NCBI GenBank assembly: GCA_024741835.1
Contig: JAENRP010000071.1
Location: 136,043 to 174,513 of the forward strand
Origin: Diplocarpon mali
Taxonomy: Eukaryota > Ascomycota > Leotiomycetes > Helotiales > Drepanopezizaceae
Direction: 5' to 3'
DNA length: 38,471 nt
The notes under the pieces are model-generated. The model was not told the DNA's origin and did no database searches. It was given only the letters and a program-made list of their open reading frames with translations. Both the position numbers and the translations under genes were made by a program. Shown here in pieces: positions 10,473 to 20,703 of this stretch. Position 1 is the stretch's first letter. Each line of letters starts with the position of its first letter.

Positions 10473-10984
10473 CTAATCCGAATTCTCATCCATGCTTAAA
10501 AACCCAGATGTGAACTCACATGTCGTTAGAAACGGTTTAGCATGTGTTGTCTTGAATAGTGCTGGGTGACGAGGCAGGAACCACTCACCTTGTGTAGGCA
10601 TATTCGCAGCTTCTACCATCTGGTACAGCCCCATCTTGTAACGTACATCCTCGCGTACCTCCGCCCACATGTAGCCTGTGTTGAATTAGGTGTGTCGACT
10701 TGGGAATCTTCTTGGATTCTGAGTCTGAGTCTGAGTCTGAGTCTGAGTCTGACACGTCTGATGCCTCCCCAGACGTTACAGACTTAAAATCCGATAGCGA
10801 GTCATCGGAATTCCAGAAGAGATTCGAGATGACGACGAGCCTCCCTTGATCTAGGTCGAGATATGGTCGCAACTTCGCTAACACAAGAAAATAGAGCAGC
10901 AGTCTGCTGCCTGCGGGACTAGTGATTTGATCTTACGCAACTGAGCGGGCTTCCTGCGGGTGATTGTCTCGAGACTTTTCACCG
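10473..10984 (-). CDS. Weak hypothetical gene with Ser-Asp repeat
   Basis: Low-confidence minus-strand gene, probably incomplete. A pyrimidine-rich acceptor (…CTTTTCTTAG) precedes an exon at 10984-10937 (VKSLETITRRKPAQL). A GTAAGA donor and TTAG acceptor (intron 10936-10878, 59 nt) join it in frame to KLRPYLDLDQGRLVVISNLF from 10877. That exon runs into a (TCAGAC)n tract encoding SDSDSDSDSDSE. Further on, in another frame, YMWAEVREDVRYKMGLYQMV followed by GTGAGT at about 10587 also looks coding. I could not find a clean link between the two frames or the 5' exon. No family recognised. Confidence 0.28.
10718..10752. repeat. Hexanucleotide (GAGTCT)n microsatellite
   Basis: About five to six copies of GAGTCT in tandem on the + strand. 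On the minus strand the tract reads as Asp-Ser dipeptides if the hypothetical gene here is real. Confidence 0.85.
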
Positions 10985-10999
10985 CTAAGAAAAGTAGAA

Positions 11000-11561
11000 A
11001 AAAAAAAGAAGAAGAAAAATGAGCGGCCAATGCTGCACGTCAAATAGTTCAGTCTAAATGCGCCAATCCAGACGGACCTTGAAGCTGAGAAAATGGGCTT
11101 TACCACGCGAGTTGCAGGTCGACTGGGCAAAGCCGGTATATGGGATGGCGTAACGAAGTTTGTTGGATTGCTTGACATCTCAGAGCAACTAACTAAGCTC
11201 AATTGGCATGAGCGACACCACCTGATGCCCGGAAGATACACGGAGTCAGGCAAGGCAAGATGCCAAGGTAGCCAAAGTAGCCAAATCGAGTCCGGAGTGA
11301 ATGCTGAACATAGGTAATTAGGAGTAGCCGATGCTTTTGTGAGATTCTCCTTCGTTCGCTGCTTCTCAACTGCACCAAGTGTGTTGTATCGGCCCTCAAG
11401 TATGATAACCGTTCACCCTGCAGAGCATGCCCATGGGAGGAACCAGGTTCTCTGGACCAAAGCTCCTTGGACCTTCGGCATCTCCCACCAGTATCTTGAA
11501 ATTCCGCATAGGAGGCTTAACTCCGTCGTAGGTGAGAATGTTGTAGTTCCAGCGCCAACGC
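11000..11561. other. No supported gene
   Basis: A long purine tract (A-rich, about 10997-11018) is a pyrimidine tract on the minus strand. A short + frame at 11093-11317 (GFTTRVAGRLGKAGIWDGV) and a minus frame at 11629-11396 were considered but have no supporting structure. The right-hand part should include the 3' UTR of the zinc-finger gene. Confidence 0.35.
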
Positions 11562-12156
11562 TCAATCCGTTGGATGCCTCGGATCATACATCTCATAACC
11601 CTCTTCTTCCGTATCGCTCTCCCCCTCATCCTCAGTCCTCGAGCTCCCGGGCAGACCCTCCCTCACGACCTTGACCTCCACCTTCTCCTCCTTGACACTC
11701 TCCCCATCCACCGGCGCAAACGCGCTCTTGAACCCAGCCTTCTTGAACCCGGCCTTCTTGAAGCCAGCCCCTGCGCTGGCGCCACCGCTCTCGCCCAGCT
11801 TGATCGAGATGAGCCCAGACTGGGAGTTGGCCTTGGCTTCCGCCTTGCGCGCCTTGGAGGACGCGAGAGGGTCCCGGGTGAGCTGGCGCATATCCTTAAG
11901 GCGCTGCTTGTGCGAGTGATCGTACGAGGAGAGATGGGCTTCGTATTCGTTCATTCGTGCGTAGCCTTTGCTGCATAGTTCGCCTGGTGGTGGGCAGTGA
12001 GCTCCGGTCTGGGATCGAAGGAGAGAGGAGAACGTACAGTAGAAGGAGCGTACAGCTTCCCTCGCGCTTTCGGTCTTGGGAGCTGGGTTGGTGAAGCCGC
12101 GCTGGGAGGTTAGCGGAAATCATGATTCTTGTGGGTATGCAACTTACCGGAGGCAT
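11562..12156 (-). CDS. C2H2 zinc-finger protein (GPATCH8/ZNF804-like finger)
   Basis: Three exons (12156-12148, 12101-12038, 11983-11562) with 46- and 54-nt GT-AG introns encode 164 aa. Exon 1 holds only MPP. The finger reads YCELCSKGYARMNEYEAH followed by LSSYDHSHKQRLKDM, with ligands Cys25, Cys28, His41 and His47; this spacing and the SYDHxHKQRLKD signature match the single finger of G-patch-domain protein 8 and ZNF804 relatives, which are nuclear and linked to RNA processing. The remainder is basic (KARKAEAKANSQ), has three GFKKA/GFKSA repeats, and ends with an acidic tail (EDEGESDTEEEGYEMYDP). No G-patch is present. It starts 180 bp from MCP1 in the opposite direction. Function beyond nucleic-acid or protein binding is not shown. 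Confidence 0.88.
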
Positions 12157-12336
12157 CTTGCTGCAGTTCTGGAATGCCGATGTATTCAGAGAGCGTGGAG
12201 GAGGTTGCTGCCTTCGACCCCAAAATAAAGTCGGGCCCACAAAATTAAGCTTAAATAGGTTTTCTTAGGCCCAGCTATCATCCGACTTTCATACATTGGC
12301 AATCCTGCTTGGACACGCAAGCCCTTGTTGACGGCC
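12157..12336. promoter_or_regulatory. 180-bp head-to-head promoter region
   Basis: Only 180 bp separates the start codons of the minus-strand zinc-finger gene and plus-strand MCP1. Both 5' UTRs and core promoters must fit here, or overlap into the neighbouring gene, so co-regulation is likely but not shown. Confidence 0.55.
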
Positions 12337-13292
12337 ATGGATCGTCGAGCTTCAACCGCGTCGCAAGATACTTTCATATCTCTGCAGCAATTGGATCCTT
12401 CACCCATCGATACATCTTCCGAACTAGACGAGCAGGTTGCCGATGACTTGCCATCTCCCCCCAAAAGATCCACAACCCTTGGACTAAGTGGCAGTGGGCA
12501 CAGTTCAGTATACTACCGTAGATTGTTCCTGCTATCACGACATACTCTCGCATCTAACAGAATCCAGTGACCCGCCTACAAAAATACTCCTCCTACGCCT
12601 TCACCGTCTTCGCCTCCTTCCATATAACCAACACCTCCCTGATCCCGCTCATCACACGCTCCGTCCCAGCTTCGGAATCCTACCTCCTCCTCACGCGTCC
12701 ATACTACCAGTCGTTTCCCCTCGAGCCGCTGCTCGTCACTCTCCCGGTAGCCACGCACATTCTGTCCGGCCTCGCGCTGCGCATCCACAGGCGCAATGCC
12801 AACCTCGCGCGCTTCGGCGGCGCTCTCATCTCTCCTTCGGAACGCCTGAGACGCGGGCTGAAGATCTGGCCCCAGGTTTCTTGGAGCAGTTTCTCGGGGT
12901 ACATGTTGACGCCACTGGTGCTGGGACATGCGTTTGTGAACAGACTGCTGCCATGGGTATACGAGGGAGGCTCTTCGAGTGTCGGGCTAGGGTTTGTGAG
13001 TCATGGCTTCGCGAAGCATCCTTTGGTGGCGTGGACCGGCTATGCGGCTTTGGTAGGAGTCGGGACAGGTCATTTTGTCTGGGGGATTGCTAAGTGGAAT
13101 GGGTGGGTGCCGGTGGGGGGCGACAAGAAGGCGAAGAGGAGGTGGTGGACTATCAACGCGATTTCTTCGCTGTTTACCGCACTATGGATGGCGGGCGGGT
13201 TGGGTGTTGTCGGACGGGGAGGCTTGACAGAGGGTTGGATAGGAAAGGGCTACGATGGATTGTACGCGAAATTACCTCTTGTTGCACTGTAA
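12337..13292 (+). CDS. MCP1: Mcp1-like mitochondrial outer-membrane protein
   Basis: Two exons (12337-12517 and 12568-13292; 50-nt GT-AG intron) give 301 aa. The cytosolic N-terminus (MDRRASTASQDTFISLQQ) leads into the hallmark segment LTRLQKYSSYAFTVFASFHI, then several membrane helices (VTLPVATHILSGLAL, VSWSSFSGYMLTPLVLGHAF, PLVAWTGYAALVGVGTGHFV, NAISSLFTALWMAGGLGVV). This matches the fungal DUF1691/Mcp1 family. In yeast Mcp1 sits in the mitochondrial outer membrane, works with Vps13 in lipid transfer, and as a high-copy suppressor relieves loss of ERMES. The Gly-rich loop GWVPVGGDKKAKRRWW is basic. Length is typical and the frame is intact. The start is the first ATG of the conserved MDRR N-terminus. 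Confidence 0.92.
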
Positions 13293-14082
13293 TATGGGCA
13301 GATATGGGCCGGGGATCAAGCTGGGACGATGCAGAGGTCACGCATAGCGACTGGAGTCTGATTTGGGGGTAAATTGCTGAATCTGATACGGCTGGTGGAT
13401 GTGCTGAGAAGAAGCCGCAGCCATCGTGATGCACGTGCAGAGCTTATACAGTGGCAATCTCGAGCGCCTTGGGAAATATTTTGGGAAGACGCTGATCTTC
13501 TCAGCTTATTGTAGCAGACACTCTCGAGGACATTGCAGAGCAGAGTCCAACAACAGCGAGGTTCTCAAGATACGCGACGGACGAGGGACTTGATTTCTTT
13601 TTACGCACAAGCAGCGAATTGGATTGTATGTATTGAGCCACCTAACCGCGAACCGAGCTCGAAAGACTTTGAGATGAACATATCGAGGTGACTAGAACAT
13701 CAGCGCTGAGTGTCCGCCAACAGTTTGGCGCATCAGATCTTGGAGACTGGCTATCGAAACCCTGTTTTTTGAAGGAGAGAAACCTCCAGCGCCTCACAAA
13801 ACCGAGGAATGCAACATGCGCGTTGAGAAAGTCACCTCTAGAGTCACATCGCAAATCAAATAGGGTGGCTGGGGTGGTCCCGCATTTGAATCACCATAAT
13901 GAAGTAAGGGAATCTCGCTTGTGCGCCGACGACAATAGAAACCAAGCGCTTGGCATTGTCCTGCAAACAATGGCGAGGGGAGCGAGAAAGGAAGGATTGC
14001 AAGCAGTTCAGTTTATTTCTTTAATCTCGATTCTTCTTTCTTTCATCAATGTTTACGCAAACACCGATTGACAAAGGACGAA
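13293..14082. other. Intergenic, no gene seen
   Basis: Tandem + genes flank this 790-bp stretch (MCP1 upstream, coiled-coil gene downstream). It should contain the MCP1 3' UTR and the promoter of the next gene. Reading frames are short and lack domain signals. Confidence 0.5.
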
Positions 14083-17043
14083 ATGGCGCACCCAAACCCA
14101 CCAAGCACGTTCGACTTCCAGATGCCCGAAGGAGGCATCTCGTTCGGACCCAGCCCCAGCTCCAGCTCCAACTCCAACTCGAGCTCCAGCAAGGCTCCCG
14201 ACAGCACCACCGCCGCATTCGCGTCCAAAAACTCCAAACGCCCGCAACCCAAACATTCCGCTCACGGCGGTTCTCCTGCGCTCGCCAAGAAGAACGATTT
14301 CCAGGGATTCCACTTAGCCCTCGAGCATGAGACTCACCCCGACACTGATGAGCTGCGCAAGGTCAGAGGTCTTCGCGATCTTGCCGTTGCGGCACGTGAT
14401 ATCCAGAAGGGCCTCACGGAGGATCTGCAGGCGGAGAAGGTCGCTATGCTGAAGAAGCTAAAGGCCAAGGACGCATTGATTGAGGAGTTGCAAGGGACCG
14501 TCACGAGCAGAGACACGGTTCTTGAGGATCTGAGGCTTAAGTACAACAAACACGTCGCCGAGTACAATGAGATGCACGACGAACTGACCGAGCGAGAAGA
14601 CCAGTACGATGCGCTGATCGATGTAACGAATAGTACGAGATTGACGGTAAGTCACTTCCCCTCTGTCGCACATGTTTTCAGCGAGGACACCTTTGATCAC
14701 GCCCCCCCCCGTCCCTAATCCGGTCTCTGAGACTTGTACTGATCCGTTCAACAGCTACATGCAGCCAACGAGCACAATAAGAAACTTCAACAAAGACTGG
14801 AAAGCATCTCTGATGTTGAAGAAAAAGCTGGCCTTCTCATTGAACCGAGCCATGCTTCCTTACAAACTGTTGAATCGAATGCCACTCCCGAGGGATCTCT
14901 GGAAACCTCATCTCCGAGCTTCAAAGACGCCAGCAGGGACACCGAGATGCCCGATCTTGTAGATCCGCACGCTGAGACGCGGCCCGTTCAAGAGTTGAGC
15001 GAGGGAGACGATCTCAGCGACAAGCTCAAGGATTATGGGGAGAAATGGATGAGAGCTGAGGAAGAGTTGCAAAAACGTACCCTGGATCTTCAACGCATCG
15101 AAGAACAAACCCGACAGATCAAGGATGAGCTCGAGGCCGAGAAGTCGAAAGTCAAAGCCGCCGAATCCATCATTAAAAATCACGCCAAAGGTCTCAAAGA
15201 GAAGGAGAAATATATCGGTCACTTTGAGGTTGAATTCAAGAAAGAACAAGAAAAGGTCAAGGAGCTCGAGGAAAATGCCAAACTTCACAACTACAGCCAG
15301 ACTCTCCTCAAAGACAAACTGAAGCAGGCAGAGGAAAAGAGAGACGTGTGGATGAAGCGCGAGCAGGACAACTCTGAGTCTGCCAAACATGTCTACGCCC
15401 GTGCAGCGCGACTGGAGAAAGAACTCAAGGCAGAGCAGGAGATGACCGTACGACTGACCGGCCAATTGCACGATGCAGATGACTTGCGAGAGAGCTTGCT
15501 TGAGACCGAGAATCTTTTGGAGGCTGCATATGATACGATCGAAAAGCTGAGAGAGGAGACTCCAGCCTTCAATCCACTGCCTGATGCAAACATCGCTCCA
15601 GCTACAACCAGGCCCCAGAAGACCGATAACGGGATGGGCAGCGGTCTCAGCGATCTTGAAAATCAATCCTCTTCTGAAGAGGCTTCTAGCTCTTCGAATA
15701 AGTCCTCAACACGCCTTTCTGAGATGGGCATTGAGAGCGACGAGGCAGTGTCCGAGACCGAGTCTGAAGAAACTCTTGGTGGCGAAGATCTCACTGACAA
15801 ACCCAAGGTTCCTGAAGCCGATCATATCCTGGATGAGACTGGCTGCAAGATCATTTACGTTGATCGCGCTGTGCCTGCAGAGACCAAGATCATCCGTGTT
15901 CCACAGATCGAATTCAAGGAGGTAATTAAGGAAGTCAAGGGCGATCCATACCCGGTCCCTGGCGAGCTAATCAAAGTCGAAGTTCCTGGCCCGGTTAGAT
16001 ACGTTTCCACAGGTGGTGGCTGCACTAGTTGGTTCTCCACTGAGCTGGCCATCGTCGTCTACTTCCTCAACATCTCTCGTGCAATTCTGAGCTCTTTCGC
16101 ACAGATGGTTCGAGGTGCTGCGCCGATCACTTCTGAGTTTCATCCCAGTCGAGAGAGAGACAGTGGTTCCGACAGCGACTTGAATCACGAGTCAGACTCG
16201 GGCGAGCAAGACGACGACCGTTCGCTGACTGACGATACGGAGGAAGAACCCGTCACTGCTGCAACTACCGGCGCTACTATGTCAGCGGTTGTAGTTGGGG
16301 GTCCTGCAAACCTGGGAGAGTCTGGTTCTGGTTCTGGTCCTGCGCCTGGCACAGATCCTATCAGTGACGAGGAGGCTCTGAAGAAAACACGCCGCGACCC
16401 AAAGTTCAAGGAATACTTGGAGCAGAGCCGCAACGATCTGAAGAAGAATACCGACCCGGAGCGCAAGATCGACCTGTCGAGCATGTTTCCTCCGCTTGAA
16501 CCGAGATCAAAAGACGCTGGCGAACCCTACAAGAAAGTTACTCACCCCCAGCCAGACAGCACCGGTAGCCCTCCTCCCCCACCTCCAGCCGAGAACACTT
16601 CATCTACTATACCTACACTGCCCCGACAGAACAAGAATGACAAAGATGACGAGCCGGCCCCAACACCGGTTCCAGAGAAGAAGTTCAAGAAGAGCAGAAC
16701 TGGCGGCCCTCCCCCTCCCCCTCCCGAGAATCTGTTTACTCAAATGTCACCCGACTTTGGCACAGTACCACACTTCCTCTGGACTTTGTTCTGGTTCGCC
16801 CTCCATTGCGTCTTCTACTATCTCTGCTGGGTGGCCTTGAGCACGTATTGGGAGCGCGAGCTCTGGCGTGGAGCCAACGAAGCTACTCGTGCCATGTTGA
16901 CCAACTGGCTTGGCTACCGCTACCCTACCCAAGGCATCTTCCACGCTTTCTTGTCCCCTTCTCACGCAAGCGCGATTGATCGTAGCTTGATATGGATTTT
17001 CAGCTTCTGCATCGACTTCCAGGCCTTTCCTCTGCCTGGTTAG
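14083..17043 (+). CDS. Large coiled-coil, polyproline, C-terminal membrane protein
   Basis: Not assigned to a named family. Two exons (14083-14646, 14755-17043; 108-nt GTAAGT..CAG intron) encode 950 aa. Order: Ser/Asn-rich N-terminus (about 20-70); long charged coiled coils (about 85-190 and 265-450; for example LKDKLKQAEEKRDVWMKR); an acidic Ser/Glu-rich linker; a conserved-looking segment (KIIYVDRAVPAETKIIRVPQ, KVEVPGPVRYVSTGGGCTSW); a mildly hydrophobic patch (ELAIVVYFLNISRAIL); Glu/Asp- and Gly/Ser-rich linkers; two polyproline runs (SPPPPPPAE and GGPPPPPPEN); and a strong transmembrane helix near 861-883 (HFLWTLFWFALHCVFYYLCW), followed by about 65 residues ending FPLPG. This architecture suggests a membrane-tethered scaffold, perhaps at the nuclear envelope or ER, but that is inference. 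The ATG at 14083 is the first in frame. Confidence 0.85.
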
Positions 17044-18250
17044 CGGATTGCACTGGGGCTCTTCCTCCTCTGCTCTGCTCTCCATCTCTCCCCAGCTTGG
17101 AGCTCTCTTGCTATCACGGATCCGAGTTGCTGGAGTCTTGTTTGCAGCCGCTGGAAAGAAGCTCTTTACGCCAGAGTCTTCTCCTCTTCCCTGCGCTTCT
17201 GCACGATTTCTCCGTCGACGTCTCGCCAACTTCGGCCCTTCTTACTGTCATGTAACCGAGTACCTGGAGGGTATTTGCGAGCGTGGGTATAGACTCCGCT
17301 ACGCCAGAAGTCTCCTCTGCGCTTCTCGCCTCGAACAGCCACAAGCCGGCTGGCGGTATAGGTTTCCAAGACGATACCCACTGATCGACCGCTGTCTCCT
17401 ACTCTCATCGTCTGCTAAAAAAATCAAGCAGGCTTTTCAAGTTCTCCATCCCTGGTCTGCCTTTTTCCTGTTTCCCAGAATTTTTACACGAACGTCAAGG
17501 AGTACGTTGTCGAGTGGGGACGGCAAGCCTCGAACCACGCGTTCCGGACGTCCGCGATGTGACTCTTTTCCAGTTTTTCCAAAGTTCCGGAGCTCTTGTC
17601 TTCCATACGATCCTTGCTGGGTCGCTACTGTATCAACCACCTCGCAGATTGGAATGTCGGTTTCGTTTGCACACGCACCTACCCGTCCGTTGTTTGGCTG
17701 AAAGCTGCGCTGCCTCTGCAGCCTGGTGCCGACCTGGGGGATGTCGGGCCTTTGGGGATGTGAGGTAGTCAGTTGTTAGATAGATCAACACGATCTCACT
17801 TCGAATCCATGCTTGAGCCGTGTTTTGCGATTCGCTGTGCTGTGCTGTTCTTCGAGTGAGCTCTGCAATTTACGGACAAGATTCCGTGCTTGTGAGTGCA
17901 GATCCGAGGAAGCACGAGCGCAGGACTCGAAACCCGGAACTCAGAACTCAGAAGTCAGAGCTGAGAGCTGAGGTCCCCGACCACCTCGCATCAGACCCGA
18001 CCGGCGCTGGCTTACCCTCCACCTCCCTCTCCACCTCTACATCCATCTCCGACGCATCGGCAGCAACGGCGAAAGGCGGTGCGCGATAGGCGATAGGCGA
18101 TAGGCGACCGGCGCATATCTCCGAACCCCTGTTGTCGGCTCCGCGAGAGTATTGTTTACTATGTATTATTTGCATAGACGCGCTTCCTACCTAGCTACCT
18201 ACCGTACCGAGAAAAGCACTATGCCACTGTGAGCTCGAGATACGGACTAT

Positions 18251-18297
18251 AGTACTATCTATAAGATATATCTATAGGATATATCTATAGGGTAGTA
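18251..18297. repeat. ATATCTATAG direct repeats
   Basis: An AT-rich motif (GATATATCTATAGG) is present twice in tandem after a diverged first copy (ATCTATAA). It is partly self-complementary and lies about 550 bp upstream of the DUF4336 start codon. Confidence 0.7.
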
Positions 18298-18794
18298 ACC
18301 TTGGCATAGCTATCTAGATGCGCTGTAGCCCTGAAGTGGGTTCCCTCTTGCTGACTGAGTCTGCTCAATCACTGTCCATGATATAAAGATGCACGTGACA
18401 CGTCTCTGCCCATCACCAGTTCACCAGTACTTGCATGCTTTCAGATTCAGTTTAGACCAGAACCTGGACTCCAACATCCAGTGCCGCCTCATCGTATCGT
18501 CGGAGCGGTGCCAGCTGCCAGACACGCATCTGCATCACAGCTCCCGGTAGCATATATCCGGCTTTGCGTACATCCAATACCTCAGTCCAGGACCGCCGAA
18601 GAGTTCTGGAACCCGCCGAAGCCCAGCCCAGCCCAGCCCTGCCGTACGGAAAAGCTTAATCCTGATATTATGCTTCGGAAGCACTGTGCCCAGTCTCGAG
18701 GCTACGTCATCGCCCGACGGATTGCGGGTGTGTTGGACTCAACCCACTCACTGCAACTTAAGCTGCCCCATCCATTGCACCACCTCCGTACCAC

Positions 18795-18824
18795 GACATC
18801 AACATCAACGTCAACATCAACAGC
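18795..18824. repeat. (ACATCA)n hexamer repeat
   Basis: Four to five copies of ACATCA/ACGTCA lie just upstream of the chosen DUF4336 start. If translation begins at the upstream in-frame ATG they encode a Thr-Ser run. Confidence 0.7.
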
Positions 18825-18843
18825 CAGCCATTCCAGACCGACC

Positions 18844-19795
18844 ATGTCTTTCGCCACACCTGGGGAGCCCGACGACGCGACCGTCATCCGGGAGGTCGTG
18901 CCCGGAATCACCACAGTGTCGGTGCCGTTCCTGCGCTTCAATCGAATCAAGTTTGGCGGGAGGACTACCATTGGTATGGATGTTGGCTCCTTTCTCCTTC
19001 TTCCCTCTACGATCTGCGCTACATTATCCTCTCGAAATCTATGCGAGCGCTCCACGTATCCATGTCCATGTACCAGCTAATGAGTCCAACCTCTCAGTAA
19101 AACTGAAGTCCGGGTCCCTCGCCGTCTTCTCCCCCACGCCCCTCACCCCCCTCGTCCGGCGCACAATCTCCTCGCTCTCCCCTTCCCCCTCGCCAGTCGC
19201 GTACCTCGTCGCGCCCGACCTAGAACACCACATGAACCTCTCGGCCTGGCACTCGGCCTTCCCCAGCGCCCGCATCATCGCGCCCGAAGGGCTCCCCGAG
19301 AAGCGCGCCGAGGCGAACCGCACCGACAAGAGCATCACGCTGGTCCCCTTCGCGAACATCGTCACGGCGAAGGACAAGCTCGTGACCAAGATCGCGCCCG
19401 ATTTCGACGCCGAGTTCGCCATGGAGTTCGTCGACGCCCACCCCAACAAGGAGCTGGTGTTCCTGCACCGCCCGAGCCGCACCCTCATCGAGGCCGACCT
19501 GCTGTTCAACCTGCCCGCCACCGAGCAGTACAGCCGCTCCGGCGTGGACCCGACCACGGGCTGGGCCACGAGGCTGTTCGTCGGCCTCCAGAACACGCGG
19601 GGCGAGGCCGTGTGGCAGAGGCGGATGCTGTGGTACCTGCTGAGCAAGTCGGACAGGCAGGGCTTCTCCGAGAGCGCGCGGAGGATCCAGAAGTGGGACT
19701 TTGAGAACGTGGTGCCGTGCCACGGGGAATCGCTCGTCGGGGATGGGAAGTCGGTATTTGAGAAGGTCTTTAGCTGGCACTTGCAGGGGAAGTAA
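18844..19795 (+). CDS. DUF4336-type (metallo-beta-lactamase-like) protein
   Basis: Two exons (18844-18973, 19098-19795; 124-nt GTATGG..CAG intron) give 275 aa. The protein begins MSFATPGEPDDATVIREV, then VPFLRFNRIKFGGRTTIVKL, a strand-rich N-lobe (LKSGSLAVFSPTPLTP), and the DUF4336 signature region (AYLVAPDLEHHMNLSAWHSA, SARIIAPEGLPEKR). C-terminal parts include KELVFLHRPSRTLIEADLLF and VVPCHGESL. The family is thought to share the metallo-beta-lactamase fold, but the canonical HxHxDH zinc motif is not seen, so catalytic activity is unproven. An in-frame upstream ATG at 18670 would add 58 residues (MLRKHCAQSRGYVIARRIAG…), which resemble a basic mitochondrial leader followed by a Thr-Ser repeat. 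I chose 18844 because the family-like sequence starts there. Base composition is very GC-rich. Confidence 0.82.
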
Positions 19796-20703
19796 GGGAA
19801 GCCGTGAGGGGTGGCCAGCGGGCTAGGGAGTAATACATCAGGCTGTTGCGAGTATCGGGCGCCGGCGGAGTCACCCGTGTATCCATGTACAGGCTTCTGG
19901 ATATGAAGAAGCGCAGGTGCTGGGATGGGGATGGGGATGGCGATACCCTGCCCGAGCGTGCTCTGTGCTTTGTTTCCGTCCATGTTGGATGGCCGAGATC
20001 TTGTATTCGTAGCTTCGCTCCTTGCTCGCAACGCCCAACAACGAAACCGCGATTCACCAGTCGCAAACTTGCAACCCGCCCAGCCCATCTGTGGTCTTGC
20101 TGCACCAGCAGTTCATCTCTCTTCCTCCTCTGGTGGAGTACGAACCTAGTCAAGATATCGACATCGGCTCCAACCAGCTGCCGCTGTGAAATGCCAAACA
20201 GACGTGGCAGATCCGATCCGATCCGATCCGAGTCGCGCGGTTCGCCTCACATCTACTCTCCGACGCTCTCCACCCCAAAGCCTCCTACCGAATGGCGTTC
20301 AGTAAGGAGCGCAGCGAGAACCTCCCTTGTAATCAGATTCATACCCCGATGAAAAGGACAAGGACGTGATCCGCCGCAGAAACCTAGTACAGACGAAATA
20401 TTCTTATTTTCTATCTGCCCTCTCCCCTCTACGTGATTGCTTGGCCCAGAAGCGAGGCTTCGGGCGCATCACTTTATACAAGATGAATCGAATCCGATGC
20501 TGGCCAGGTGTTAGTAAAAAAAGAAAACATCCACCACTTTCTCACATACCCAAGAATCCCGTCTTAGACCCCATCTACCCAAGAAGGCCACGACTATGCA
20601 AGTCCCGAGCCTACATCCCGTCTATGCAAGCAAACTCCACCTCTCGCGTGGCTTTCTCTTCCATATGAATTTCTCTTCAGTATGACTTTCTCCATATCGT
20701 CGC
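19796..20703. other. Convergent intergenic region
   Basis: This space lies between two convergent genes (DUF4336 on +, PKA-like kinase on -) and should hold both 3' UTRs. It includes a GATGGGGATGGGGATGG run near 19923 and a four-fold GATCC/GATCCG run near 20211-20230. No gene is supported. Confidence 0.5.

Larger units (their letters stand above)
17044..18843. other. Intergenic stretch, no firm gene
   Basis: A 217-residue open frame at 17048-17701 (+) has no domain signal and an ordinary Arg/Ser/Leu composition. Within it, in another frame, a pyrimidine-rich TTTCCCAG acceptor at about 17479 is followed by a coding-looking peptide (NFYTNVKEYVVEWGRQAS) that stops near 17569. It could be an alternative last exon of the upstream gene but I cannot connect it. 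The right part holds the promoter of the DUF4336 gene. Confidence 0.4.

Noticed and set aside
14908..15666. 252-residue minus-strand frame rich in Leu/Phe
   Set aside because: It is antisense to the coiled-coil region; Glu/Lys-rich coding produces Leu/Phe-rich complement frames.
17048..17701. 217-residue + frame after the coiled-coil gene
   Set aside because: No domain, no conserved pattern and an Arg/Ser/Leu composition expected by chance; lies in the presumed 3' UTR/intergenic DNA.
19039..20088. 349-residue minus-strand frame
   Set aside because: Shadow of the GC-rich DUF4336 exon, with no domain signal, and it crosses that gene's intron and 3' UTR.
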